A program made the position numbers and the translations under genes. This document shows positions 38,492-47,442 of a stretch of DNA of 64,000 bases, in pieces; positions within the stretch are counted from its first letter, which is position 1, and the number at the start of each line of letters is the position of its first letter. Below the pieces are notes generated by a model. It had not been told where the DNA came from, ran no database searches, and saw only the letters and a list, made by a program, of their open reading frames with translations. Source of the stretch: Nitrosomicrobium frigidum (SeqCode) (GTDB lineage Archaea; Thermoproteota; Nitrososphaeria; Nitrososphaerales; Nitrososphaeraceae); the NCBI GenBank assembly GCA_023251115.1, contig JAHEZK010000004.1, positions 1 through 64,000 on the forward strand, written 5' to 3'.

Positions 38492-39262
38492 TTGTTCATT
38501 ATGCATGAATTAAGTAATGTAGAGATCATCCCAATTCTGATTAACGATGATATACGGGAAGGGGGTGATATCGGTAATCTTATATTAAAGTCTATTAAGG
38601 AAAAACAAGAGTCTTTAAAAGAGAACGATGTGATTGTTATAACACATAAGATAATATCAAAATCAGAAGGAAGAACAATTGATTTAACAAAGATAATTCC
38701 TTCTGAAGAATCAAAAAAAATTTCTTCTCGCACTGGAAAAGATCCCAAGCTCATAGAACTCATCATTTCGCAATCCAATGAAATAATCAAAATACAGCGA
38801 GAAATCATTATCACTGAAACAAAACATGGGTTTGTTTGCGCTAATTCAGGAATTGATACCAGTAATGTGGGAAAGTCCAATCATGTGGTACTGTTACCTG
38901 TCGACCCAGATAAATCGGCTAGAGAGATTAGAAATTACATAAAGTCCAGAACAAAGACGAATGTAGCCGTAATTATTTCCGATACTTTTGGCAGGCCCTT
39001 TAGGAAAGGCCAGGTTAACGTAGCGATTGGAGTAGCAGGCATTGATCCGATCAAGAGTTACATAGGAGAATCTGATATGTATGGGAATATTCTCAGGGTT
39101 ACTGAAATAGCAATTGCTGATGAAATAGCGTCAGCCGCTGAACTTGTCATGGGAAAATCTTTACGTGTACCTGTAACAATAGTCCGGGGTTACGATTTTT
39201 CATCCTATGATGCTTCCATATCGAAAGTTACTAGAGCTAAAAAAGATGATTTATTCAGATAA
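38492..39262 (+). CDS. cofE: F420-0:gamma-glutamyl ligase
   Basis: Adds glutamates to coenzyme F420-0 using GTP. The 256-residue protein shows VITHKIISKSEGR, ETKHGFVCANSGID, LLPVDPDKSA and ISDTFGRPFRKGQ, which are CofE signature regions. ATG at 38501 is a likely start; TTG 38492 adds three residues. It follows the HAD phosphatase gene. F420 is widespread in Nitrososphaeria, so presence is expected. Confidence 0.93.
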   Translation: MFIMHELSNVEIIPILINDDIREGGDIGNLILKSIKEKQESLKENDVIVITHKIISKSEGRTIDLTKIIPSEESKKISSRTGKDPKLIELIISQSNEIIKIQREIIITETKHGFVCANSGIDTSNVGKSNHVVLLPVDPDKSAREIRNYIKSRTKTNVAVIISDTFGRPFRKGQVNVAIGVAGIDPIKSYIGESDMYGNILRVTEIAIADEIASAAELVMGKSLRVPVTIVRGYDFSSYDASISKVTRAKKDDLFR

Positions 39263-39376
39263 TCTCAATCCTTATCTTTGTGAAAATATATTAACACGGT
39301 TCATTTGAAATCAAATTTACAATATGAAATTTAAATAACTTATAAACATTTAATATAAACAGCACCTTGATTAATA

Positions 39377-39646
39377 GTGTTAAGAATGAATATGACGGTC
39401 GACAATGGTAATGAGGAATCTTTTGACAAAGTTATTGATGTTAGAGGGTTGTATTGTCCAGAACCTGTTTTTAGGACTAAAATAGAAATTGAAAAATTAG
39501 GTATTGGAAGCAAACTCAAAATCATAGCTGATGACCCTGAATCAGAAGAAGATATAACAAGATGGGCAGAAAAAACTGGCCATAATTTGTTATCTGTGCA
39601 AAAGAAAGATAATGAACTTGAGTTTGTAATAAAGAAGACAAAGTGA
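39377..39646 (+). CDS. TusA/SirA-like sulfur-carrier protein
   Basis: The 89-residue protein has the family motif LYCPEPV with the active cysteine of sulfur carriers, then the typical IADDPESEEDI helix segment. GTG 39377 and ATGs at 39386 and 39392 are possible starts. It ends 5 bp before a cysteine-synthase-like gene and is probably co-transcribed with it, so it may deliver sulfur for cysteine formation. That role is inference. Confidence 0.88.
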   Translation: MLRMNMTVDNGNEESFDKVIDVRGLYCPEPVFRTKIEIEKLGIGSKLKIIADDPESEEDITRWAEKTGHNLLSVQKKDNELEFVIKKTK

Positions 39647-39651
39647 ACTAG

Positions 39652-40644
39652 ATGACATCCATAATTGGACCCGAAATATTACAACGTATAGGGAATACTC
39701 CACTATACGAGCTCTCATCATACTCCAGTGAAAATATTAAATTTTATGCCAAGTTAGAATGGTATAATCCATTTGGTTCTGTTAAAGACAGGGCCGCCTA
39801 TTGGATGATTAAGGACGCTGAAAAGAAAGGCTCCCTTGTAAAAGACAAGAGCATCATTATTGAACCTACTTCTGGAAATACGGGAATAGCCTTAGCTGGT
39901 ATAGCTTCTTCAATGGGTTATAAAGTCGAAATCGTTATTCCTGAGAAAGTTAGTGCAGAAACTAAAAAAATCCTTAGAAACCTAGGAGCAAAACTCCATG
40001 AAACTTCAGACGATCTATGTCCACGTGTGGGAGCGGGGACCGATCAAAGCATTGCTCTTGCTACTGCCATTGCAAAACCTAGATCCGATATCTATTTTAT
40101 GCCAAATCAATATGAAAATGAATCCAATTTTCTTGCCCATTATGAGAGTACTGGTCCTGAAATTTGGGAACAATCGAATGGCCAGGTAACACATTTCTTC
40201 ACCGGCTGTGGGACAGGAGGCACGATTACAGGAACAGGAACTTTTCTCAAGGAGAAGAATGAAAGTCTGAAGGTAATTGCTATTCAAGCACAACAGAATC
40301 ATTTACTTCAAGGATTGAGAAACTTTGAGGAATCATCCATGCCCAACCTTTTCAAACGCAGAGAGAGTATAGTTGATGATTGGATGACTGCTACAAATCA
40401 GGATTCGTTTAATGCTGTAAAGGAATTACTTGAAAAGGAGGGTTTGTTCGTAGGTCCATCTTCAGGTTCTGTAATGTCATGTATGCTAAAATATTCAAAG
40501 AAAATAGATAAAGGCGTCATAGTAGGTATTTTTGCTGATGATGGTAGGAAATTCAAGAGTCTATACAAAGAACAAAATGTAGTTGCAGAAAATGATTATG
40601 TTTCTGCATTGGAGAAACTACCTGAATTGTATATTAAATATTAA
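39652..40644 (+). CDS. PLP-dependent cysteine synthase family protein
   Basis: The 330-residue beta-family PLP enzyme forms Schiff base with K45 in NPFGSVKDRAA. The PTSGNTGIAL loop binds the substrate carboxylate and CGTGGTITG binds the PLP phosphate. Family members are O-acetylserine or O-phosphoserine sulfhydrylases or cystathionine beta-synthases, and the substrate cannot be decided. It starts at ATG and follows the TusA-like gene by 5 bp, suggesting a protein-bound sulfur donor. Confidence 0.9.
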   Translation: MTSIIGPEILQRIGNTPLYELSSYSSENIKFYAKLEWYNPFGSVKDRAAYWMIKDAEKKGSLVKDKSIIIEPTSGNTGIALAGIASSMGYKVEIVIPEKVSAETKKILRNLGAKLHETSDDLCPRVGAGTDQSIALATAIAKPRSDIYFMPNQYENESNFLAHYESTGPEIWEQSNGQVTHFFTGCGTGGTITGTGTFLKEKNESLKVIAIQAQQNHLLQGLRNFEESSMPNLFKRRESIVDDWMTATNQDSFNAVKELLEKEGLFVGPSSGSVMSCMLKYSKKIDKGVIVGIFADDGRKFKSLYKEQNVVAENDYVSALEKLPELYIKY

Positions 40645-40645
40645 T

Positions 40646-41620
40646 TCATTTGTGAGATTTATTTTCACTCAACCATTTTTCTACATCAAGTGCCGCCATA
40701 CATCCAAATCCAGCAGCCGTGACTGCTTGTCGGTAACGATAATCATGAACGTCGCCAGCCGCGAAAACTCCTTCTACACTAGTCCTTGTATTTTCTTTAA
40801 GCACGACATAACCTTTGTCATCCAACTCTAACTGATCTTTGAAAATCGAAGTATTAGGCTCATGACCTATTGCTACAAATAATCCTCCTACTGATAGATT
40901 TTGGGTCTTGCCTGTTGTCAAGTTATTTACATCGATGCTTTCTATTTTCTTATTTCCCGTGATTCTAGTTACAACGTGATTCCATACGAATTGAATTTTT
41001 GAGTTTTCAAAGGCCTTTTCCTGTAGAATCTTGCTCGCTCGAAGAAAATCTTTTCTATGTATGATCTTGACCGATTTACCAAATTTAGTAAGGAAAGTCG
41101 CCTCTTCAATTGCAGTATCGCCCCCTCCTATAACTGCAATCTCTTCTCCTTTGAAAAATGGCCCGTCACATGTGGCACAATAAGAAACACCCCTTCCACT
41201 AAATTCTTGTTCTCCATCGATGCCTAGCTTCCTCGGTGACGCTCCGGTACAAAGTAATATCGCTCTTCCTTCATAAGTTTCAGAATGAGTTGATATTAGG
41301 AATGGACGTTTTTTGAAATCCACCTTCAGTACTTCGTCATCGATTATTGTGGTTGCAAATCGTTCAGCTTGCTGTCTCATGTTCATCATGAGCTCTGGCC
41401 CAAAAATTCCATTAGGAAAACCTGGATAGTTTTCAACTTCACTAGTTGTCATTAGCTGACCACCAGGGAGAGATCCAGAAATTATTAGTGTTTTGAGTTT
41501 TGCACGTGAGGCGTAAATACCTGCAGTAAATCCTGCTGGTCCCGAACCAATAATTATCACATCATAAAAATTCTTTGCATATGTCGGCTCCTCGGAGCCA
41601 TAGTTTGCATTTTTTGACAT
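40646..41620 (-). CDS. trxB: Thioredoxin reductase
   Basis: FAD/NADPH disulfide reductase of 324 residues. FAD dinucleotide motif IIGSGPAG is near the N-terminus, the redox pair is C148/C151 in YCATC, the NADPH-type motif is IGGGDTA, and VEGVFAAGDV closes the protein. This layout is bacterial-type TrxB. It starts at ATG and is convergent with the cysteine-synthase gene, leaving no gap at the 3' ends. Confidence 0.95.
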   Translation of the reverse strand: MSKNANYGSEEPTYAKNFYDVIIIGSGPAGFTAGIYASRAKLKTLIISGSLPGGQLMTTSEVENYPGFPNGIFGPELMMNMRQQAERFATTIIDDEVLKVDFKKRPFLISTHSETYEGRAILLCTGASPRKLGIDGEQEFSGRGVSYCATCDGPFFKGEEIAVIGGGDTAIEEATFLTKFGKSVKIIHRKDFLRASKILQEKAFENSKIQFVWNHVVTRITGNKKIESIDVNNLTTGKTQNLSVGGLFVAIGHEPNTSIFKDQLELDDKGYVVLKENTRTSVEGVFAAGDVHDYRYRQAVTAAGFGCMAALDVEKWLSENKSHK

Positions 41621-41805
41621 GTATGATTAACTGGAGGAAGGAAGATTATACCATTTAATAATTTGTTCGGAAATAAAGTAGACACTATAAAGCTTGGTCT
41701 GATCGTAAATAACTAGACTGATTTCCATGCTAAATTATTCCCCAGCTTTTTCCAATATTTCTGTATGTTCTTCACACAGTACTGGATTTAGTACCTGTGA
41801 ATAAA

Positions 41806-42483
41806 TTAACTCCTCCTGCCAATGGGAATTGAACAATCTGCAAGGATAATTTGAACAGAAGGGGTTACCATTCGTAAGAAAAAAAAAACAGCTTGAATAG
41901 CATAGCCTGTCACTACCTGTGGCATCCTGGAGTCACCATAACTTACATATCTATTGATAAATTCATTATCAATTTCTTTACTATTTTTAGAGAGCAAATC
42001 TTTCATCATCTGTTTGAAATAATATGCCTTTGGTTTAGCGGGGCCTTCAACAATACTTGGTATAGATATTATCGTAGGTGAGCCACAAATTATCGGCCTT
42101 GCATGAAATCTCCTGTCCTTTTCGTCGAAAGTGCATACCAGTTTGTCTTCAAAGATGATATGTGCATGCTCTAAATGAATCTCATTCTTATCGATAATGT
42201 TGGTGTAAATTCTTTGAAGGTAAAAACCATCTATGAATATAATGGTTTTATCAACCTCACTTGATGAATTTTGGAGTTCAGCTTGTTGAACAACATCTTT
42301 CGGCAATTGAGTAACAAATTTTCCTCCAAGATCAGCTGGGATACTGCTCTTACTAAAATAATCTCCGGACGATCTCAGGTCAATTTTGATAAAAGGAAAT
42401 ATCTTTTGTAATTGGTTTGAAATTTCAGTTGTTTGAGAAGTTGAGAAACAAGAAGAGTAAAGATGTACATATGATAGCTTCAT
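41806..42483 (-). CDS. Hypothetical protein next to thi4, 225 residues
   Basis: I do not recognise the family. The protein has a central conserved-looking block: HLEHAHIIFEDKLVC, then HARPIICGSPTIISI and VEGPAKPKAYYF. Scattered His/Cys residues may bind a metal, but no HExxH is present. A hydrophobic stretch near the C-terminus (TGYAIQAVFFFLRM) could be buried or membrane-associated. It starts at ATG. It lies 22 bp downstream of thi4 on the same strand, so a link to thiamine metabolism is possible. Confidence 0.65.
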   Translation of the reverse strand: MKLSYVHLYSSCFSTSQTTEISNQLQKIFPFIKIDLRSSGDYFSKSSIPADLGGKFVTQLPKDVVQQAELQNSSSEVDKTIIFIDGFYLQRIYTNIIDKNEIHLEHAHIIFEDKLVCTFDEKDRRFHARPIICGSPTIISIPSIVEGPAKPKAYYFKQMMKDLLSKNSKEIDNEFINRYVSYGDSRMPQVVTGYAIQAVFFFLRMVTPSVQIILADCSIPIGRRS

Positions 42484-42505
42484 ATGTATATCACTATTTG
42501 TATCG

Positions 42506-43312
42506 TTAGCTAACTTTGATATCTGGATTTGGTACTTTCTTGAGTTTGCTTATTGCTACTTGTGCAGCCTTCCTGCCTGATAATAACATTGATCCAAACG
42601 TAGGACCCATTCTCGGCAACCCATGGGTTTCAGTTGCTGACATTCCAGCCGCGATTAGTCCCGGGTAAACTTCGCCAGTGTATTCCACCACAGCATCTTC
42701 TCCTGTTACAGACATCGGTTCCATCCCTTTCCACTTTACATATCCTCTATCCATTAGTCTCTTTACAGCAACTGAATCGTGTCCTGAAGCATCTATTACT
42801 ATTTTTGATTCAAGAGCAACAGGATCTACACACGTTATATTTCTTGGTAGTGCAGAAACAGGCATCCAATTTACGACCACTCCTCCAACTCTTTCATTTT
42901 TCAGAACTAGGTCATCAAATTTGGTTAGTTGCAGGAATCTAACTCCTGAATCACAGGCGGCAGCAATTAGTTTTGAACATGCATGTGGTCCCCAAGTAGC
43001 AAACAATGATTCCGATATTTTTCTATATGGAACTCCAAGTTCGTCCCAAATTTTATTAGCTGGATATCTGACCGTCACAGGATTCATCATGTATCCACCT
43101 ACCCAGTATCCTCCACCGATATAGTTATTCTGTTCTATGATAAGGGTATGAACTCCATTATTACATAATTCTCTTCCAGCCATAAGCCCTGCTGGACCCG
43201 CACCAATGATAATTACATCACAATCACTATACTCAATCAACGTCTCATTGAACATTTGGGCTATTGTCCTCGTAATTTCTTTTTCACTTGCCTCGCCGAA
43301 AATTTTCTCCAT
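42506..43312 (-). CDS. thi4: Thiazole synthase Thi4
   Basis: Makes the thiazole moiety of thiamine from NAD and glycine. The 268-residue protein shows FAD/NAD motif IIGAGPAGLMAG, EQNNYIGGGYW and the Thi4 pattern SGHDSVAVKRL and GPTFGSMLLSG. C161 in NITCVDP aligns with the sulfur-donor cysteine of yeast Thi4 (QCCMDP), rather than the histidine of the sulfide-using methanogen type. This suggests a single-turnover suicide donor. It starts at ATG and is divergent from the ArsR-like regulator. Confidence 0.93.
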   Translation of the reverse strand: MEKIFGEASEKEITRTIAQMFNETLIEYSDCDVIIIGAGPAGLMAGRELCNNGVHTLIIEQNNYIGGGYWVGGYMMNPVTVRYPANKIWDELGVPYRKISESLFATWGPHACSKLIAAACDSGVRFLQLTKFDDLVLKNERVGGVVVNWMPVSALPRNITCVDPVALESKIVIDASGHDSVAVKRLMDRGYVKWKGMEPMSVTGEDAVVEYTGEVYPGLIAAGMSATETHGLPRMGPTFGSMLLSGRKAAQVAISKLKKVPNPDIKVS

Positions 43313-43414
43313 AACTGAATTAACGCTCTATCTTGTATTAATATTATATGTATAGGTCTGTTTTAGCCGTGTGTAGCATTGAAATTTTAATTAAAAGCAT
43401 TTAGTGATATTTTT

Positions 43415-43726
43415 ATGCCGGACCAAACTGCCAGAAGACTTTTGTGGTATTTATTTGCGGGCTCAAAGGGAGGTGAAAATAGAGTCAAAATCATTAACCT
43501 GTTACAGGAAACTCCCCTTAACATAAACCGCATGGCAGAAGTTCTAAATCTTGATTATAAGGCAGTTCAACATCATGTAGACGTGTTAGAAAAAAATAAC
43601 TTGGTTTCTCATATGGGTGAAAAATATGGAATAATGTATTTTGTTTCTAATTATCTGGAATCTAATATTGATACATACAAGGAAATCGTAAGTAAAATCA
43701 GCAAATCAAAAAGCTATAGAATTTGA
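43415..43726 (+). CDS. ArsR-like winged-helix regulator
   Basis: The 103-residue protein is a compact winged helix: RVKIINLLQETPLNINRMAEV as first helices, DYKAVQHHVDVLEKNNLV as recognition helix region, then a wing. No metal-binding cysteines are present. It starts at ATG. Its divergent placement next to thi4 suggests it may control that operon, though this is untested. Confidence 0.85.
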   Translation: MPDQTARRLLWYLFAGSKGGENRVKIINLLQETPLNINRMAEVLNLDYKAVQHHVDVLEKNNLVSHMGEKYGIMYFVSNYLESNIDTYKEIVSKISKSKSYRI

Positions 43727-43772
43727 TAACAATAGCTCGTTTCTAAATCCAAATGAATTGGATATTTTAGTT

Positions 43773-44885
43773 TCATATTGTTCTAGATAAGGGACCGTTT
43801 CTAACCTTTTCAATTATGTTTTCAAGCAAACTGGTTAATTCAGACTTGTGGGAATCGAGATACTCTTGACCCCTGTCATTCAATCTCACCTGATATACTC
43901 TCAAATCACGGTGCTGATCGAAGAACTGTTCAATCATGGTATTTCCATGCTTGGTTGGACTTGTTAATTGGTCAAATGTTTCGATTGTTTGACTCAAGTC
44001 TCCATTCCTGATGGATTCAATTGATTTATCCAATATTTCAATAATATCCTTGATTTCCTGAATAGGGGCAGAATACTCTTTGGACTTCATAAATCCAGAT
44101 CGCTTTACTTCCCCTAGTTTATCCGAGATGTCTCTTGATAGTTCGTAATACTCTTCTTTTCCTGTCAGTGATTTCTTTTGCTTAATTATCACCAATCCCT
44201 TCATGCCTAGTCTCAAAAAAGCGTCTTCAACGTCCTGTTTATCCATTCCAGTTGCCCAAACTATTTTACCGACATAGTCATAGCCCTGCCGTAGGGATTC
44301 TAGCACGACTACTTCAATAATCCTCATAAATCCTTCCTCAGCACGAGCGTTTTCAAAATCCATATCCCGAACAGCTTTTTTTGCATGGGAAATATCTATC
44401 TCAATGGCTCTTTTCAAAGCCTCCATTCCTTCATCTACTTTGCCATCCAAAGTAAGATAACATGCATAGTTGTACCAAACCATCCCATCATTTGGATTTT
44501 TGTCTAACGCTTTTGTGCAACATTCAATAGCTTTGGAATAATTATTCATTTTATAATATGCAAGACCCTTCAGATTCCATGCTTCATGATTATCTGGATC
44601 AATATTCAATGCCATATCATACGAAGAAATGGCGAAAGAATAATCTCCCAAATGGAAGTGAGCGTATCCTTTTTTAATCCATGCCTCAACAAATTTCGGA
44701 TCTAATCTTAAAGCTAGTTCAAAGCTGCGTACTGCATCGCTCAGTTTATCGTTAGACATATGGTTTATTCCTTTCTTGTACAGGTCACGAACCTGGAAGT
44801 CACGATGGTCTGCTGCGTACTTGGTTTCTTCATTATTAGAAGCATTTTCATTCTTGTCCTTGGCTCTAAAGAATCTGCTCATCAC
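43773..44885 (-). CDS. TPR-repeat protein with winged-helix-like C-terminal region
   Basis: About four tetratricopeptide repeats occupy residues 35-170, for example LDPKFVEAWIKKGYAHFHLG and IDPDNHEAWNLKGLAYYKM. A second part (185-370) has winged-helix-like helices and charged coiled segments. TPRs mediate protein contacts; the partner is unknown. GTG 44885 directly precedes ATG 44882, and the ATG is the likely start. It is convergent with the ArsR-like gene. Confidence 0.82.
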   Translation of the reverse strand: MMSRFFRAKDKNENASNNEETKYAADHRDFQVRDLYKKGINHMSNDKLSDAVRSFELALRLDPKFVEAWIKKGYAHFHLGDYSFAISSYDMALNIDPDNHEAWNLKGLAYYKMNNYSKAIECCTKALDKNPNDGMVWYNYACYLTLDGKVDEGMEALKRAIEIDISHAKKAVRDMDFENARAEEGFMRIIEVVVLESLRQGYDYVGKIVWATGMDKQDVEDAFLRLGMKGLVIIKQKKSLTGKEEYYELSRDISDKLGEVKRSGFMKSKEYSAPIQEIKDIIEILDKSIESIRNGDLSQTIETFDQLTSPTKHGNTMIEQFFDQHRDLRVYQVRLNDRGQEYLDSHKSELTSLLENIIEKVRNGPLSRTI

Positions 44886-45062
44886 TATTGATTAATGATG
44901 TCAAAATAAATAGATTTGGACAACTAGCATTTCGCTGATTCAATAAATATTCATCGGCGCATTTATCCCGTTGTATCCGACTCTTAACATCGTACATTAG
45001 ACAGAAGGGTTTTTGAGTTCGTATCAAGTATAACATATTGTTATTATCTTGTCAATACTCCA

Positions 45063-45115
45063 TTAGACAAAACGTTGGACTTGCCAAATATTTGTACGAT
45101 ATCGTATCTGTCTAA
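45063..45115. repeat. Inverted repeat with central palindromes
   Basis: TTAGACA at 45063-45069 is mirrored by TGTCTAA at 45109-45115. The midpoint coincides within one base with the palindrome CAAATATTTG at 45085-45094. A second perfect palindrome TACGATATCGTA follows at 45095-45106. Another TTAGACA copy is at 44997-45003. This may be an operator cluster or a structured element, about 745 bases upstream of amt. Confidence 0.45.
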
Positions 45116-45827
45116 CATAATGGAAATCAAAAACCTTTCAACTATCAAAGCGATTACGAAAATTTAAAGGGGCAGCCACGGGGTCTGTTTAGTCTGTATT
45201 ACCCATCATATCTGAAATCAAAATTAGCGGATTGTCGAAAATAATGCGGCAAATTAACAATATCAAATTTGAGTAGATCCAGCTGTCAATCATGATCCTT
45301 TTTGTGTGTCAATATTTATTTAAACTCCAAGCCAATATTCAAGCTAATGAAAAATTATTGTTACCATATTTTAGTGACTACTTTACTAGTTTATTGTCTG
45401 AAGCAGGGCAAATTAGGGAAGACGCTTAACAGTATGATTCACTTTTTAGTAACGCAGCCGTGCATTTCTATATCAGGTAACTAAATATTATGACAACTTT
45501 TATTCCCTTTCACATAAATTGTCTACATGAACGGTCATCGGACTGAATAATTCACCTGACTTGTTGGAAATAATGATGTTAAATGAAAATATTCCAAAAT
45601 ATAATTCGATATCTCATTTATGGCTAGCTGAAAGTTATAGGACACAGATTGCAAATTTCTCGAATACTTTCTACCAAAGATGATTGGAGTATATTCTGTG
45701 CTCAATATAGCCTCGAATATCTAATATTATTGTTTATGTTATTTGCATAAAATAACAATTTTATGATTAATGATAATAATTATAATTTTATATTACAATC
45801 ATTAGAATTTCATATTATATTGTTATA

Positions 45828-45837
45828 TTTTTTATAC
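45828..45837 (+). promoter_or_regulatory. Putative TATA box of the ammonium transporter gene
   Basis: TTTTTTATAC ends 22 bases before the amt ATG, giving a nearly leaderless transcript as is common in these archaea. It was called on position and composition. Confidence 0.5.
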
Positions 45838-45859
45838 TTCTCTAAAATATTGGTGAATA

Positions 45860-47344
45860 ATGTTTAGGAAGAACCTCACTATCTTTATGTTAGTTGGAAT
45901 TTTGACAACAATCACTGCAACATCAGCTTTCCTAATGAACGCTTCGGCTTACAAGCCTGATGATCCTGCTGCAAAATATCACTGCTTTGCAACTGATGCC
46001 AATGGAAATTATAATTTAACTGCAGAAGGGGATTTGATTCCTTGTAGGATTGACTCAGGTGACAATGCATGGATGCTGACAGCCTCTGCTCTAGTACTCA
46101 TTATGACTCCTGGTGGTTTAGCTATATTTTATGCTGGACTATCAAGACAAAAAAACGCTGTAAATACACTTCACATGGTACTAATGACTACAGGAATTGT
46201 CGCTGTACAATGGGTCTTATGGGGATATAGCTTAGCTTTTGGTCCAGATGCAGGTGGCTATGGTTTTATTGGGACTCTAGATTGGGCAGGACTTGAGAAT
46301 GTTCTTCACGACGTTCCCTCGGTCGCATATGGAGGAATAACTGGAACCACCATTCCGCACCAGACATATATGGTATTCCAGATGATGTTCGCAATCATAA
46401 CTCCTGCACTTATTGTGGCATCTGTCGCTGAAAGAATGAAATACAGCGCATTCATTATTTTCGTAGTACTGTGGGCTACTTTCGTCTATGACTTTACTGC
46501 TCATTGGACATGGTCGATTTCAGGCGCAGATAATTATGGTATGAATCCTGGTTATTGTGGCTTTGGATGGACTGGTTGCTTTGGATCACTTGACTTTGCT
46601 GGCGGGACCGTCATTCATATCACTTCAGGGTTTTCGGGACTTGTTATAGCATTGATGCTGGGCAGAAGAATAGGATATGGCAAAGTACCGATGGAACCAC
46701 ACAACATTTCGCTGGTTGTTTTGGGAGCCGCCTTGCTGTGGTTTGGATGGTTCGGATTCAATGCAGGTTCAGCCGGTGCAGCAGCCACAAACGCTACAAG
46801 CGCCTTTGTTGCAACTCAGGCTGCTACAGCAATGGCCGTAGTGACTTGGGCGCTGTTGTCATGGGCTCACACAGGTAGAGCATCAACAGTTGGAGCCGCT
46901 TCCGGTGCTGTAGCTGGACTAGTAGCAATTACTCCAGCTTCCGGATTTGTTTCGCCAATGTCTGCACTTGTTATTGGAATAATTGCTTCAGTCGCATGTT
47001 ACGCAGCAGTTATGTTCAAAAATAGCAGAAAATGGGACGATGCATTGGATACTTGGGGAGTACATGGAATAGGTGGACTTGCAGGAGCTCTGTGCACAGG
47101 ATTATTTGCTGAAAAGAGATTTACTCCTTGGGGAGACGATGGACTAGTATTCGGCAATCCAGCTCAATTACTTGAAAATGCTGTTGGTGCTTTCGCGGCT
47201 ATGGCATGGGCGGTGGGTATAACTGCAATAATCATCAAAGTGATGGACAAGGTATGGCCAGGAGGCATAAGAGTCACTCCAAAAGAAGAAGAAATTGGCT
47301 TGGACTTGACACAACACGGCGAACGAGCTTACGTAAGCGAATAA
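45860..47344 (+). CDS. amt: Ammonium transporter Amt
   Basis: Membrane channel for ammonium/ammonia uptake. The 494-residue protein begins with a signal-like hydrophobic segment and an extracytoplasmic stretch with two cysteines (KYHCFATDAN and IPCRIDSG). Eleven membrane spans follow with family landmarks: TPGGLAIFYAGLSRQKN, DFTAHWTW, GGTVIHITSGFSGLV (first pore His) and GVHGIGGLAGALCTGLF (second pore His region). The tail ends RAYVSE. It starts at ATG. It is a monocistronic gene with its own promoter and a poly-T terminator; no PII gene is adjacent. Confidence 0.95.
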   Translation: MFRKNLTIFMLVGILTTITATSAFLMNASAYKPDDPAAKYHCFATDANGNYNLTAEGDLIPCRIDSGDNAWMLTASALVLIMTPGGLAIFYAGLSRQKNAVNTLHMVLMTTGIVAVQWVLWGYSLAFGPDAGGYGFIGTLDWAGLENVLHDVPSVAYGGITGTTIPHQTYMVFQMMFAIITPALIVASVAERMKYSAFIIFVVLWATFVYDFTAHWTWSISGADNYGMNPGYCGFGWTGCFGSLDFAGGTVIHITSGFSGLVIALMLGRRIGYGKVPMEPHNISLVVLGAALLWFGWFGFNAGSAGAAATNATSAFVATQAATAMAVVTWALLSWAHTGRASTVGAASGAVAGLVAITPASGFVSPMSALVIGIIASVACYAAVMFKNSRKWDDALDTWGVHGIGGLAGALCTGLFAEKRFTPWGDDGLVFGNPAQLLENAVGAFAAMAWAVGITAIIIKVMDKVWPGGIRVTPKEEEIGLDLTQHGERAYVSE

Positions 47345-47351
47345 CTACCTC

Positions 47352-47375
47352 TTTTTTTCCATTTTTTTTATTTTT
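47352..47375 (+). terminator. Poly-T terminator after amt
   Basis: Three T tracts (7, 8 and 5 bases) begin 8 bases after the amt stop. Consecutive oligo-T stretches are the usual archaeal termination signal, and no hairpin is needed. Confidence 0.6.
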
Positions 47376-47414
47376 CTCTCACTCGATCTAATAATAAAAT
47401 TTTCATTTGTAGGC

Positions 47415-47424
47415 TTAAATATAT
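47415..47424 (+). promoter_or_regulatory. Putative TATA box of the SBDS-exosome operon
   Basis: TTAAATATAT lies 19-28 bases before the SBDS ATG, the right distance for a leaderless start. It would drive the whole operon through prefoldin. Confidence 0.5.
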
Positions 47425-47442
47425 TCAAATAATAGGACTAAC

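Larger units (their letters stand above)
44886..45859. other. Long noncoding region upstream of the ammonium transporter
   Basis: About 974 bases, unusually long for this window. It contains an inverted repeat with a central palindrome (listed separately), a GC-rich patch around 45168-45184, and a very AT-rich last 150 bases. A 60-residue frame at 45302 exists but has poor composition. Regulatory DNA or an unannotated small RNA for amt is possible. Confidence 0.5.

Noticed and set aside
42678-43124. 148-residue frame on the strand opposite thi4
   Set aside because: It is an antisense shadow of a confidently identified gene with the expected low-complexity composition.
45302-45484. 60-residue frame in the amt upstream region
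   Set aside because: Irregular composition, no conserved features, and embedded in apparently noncoding DNA.
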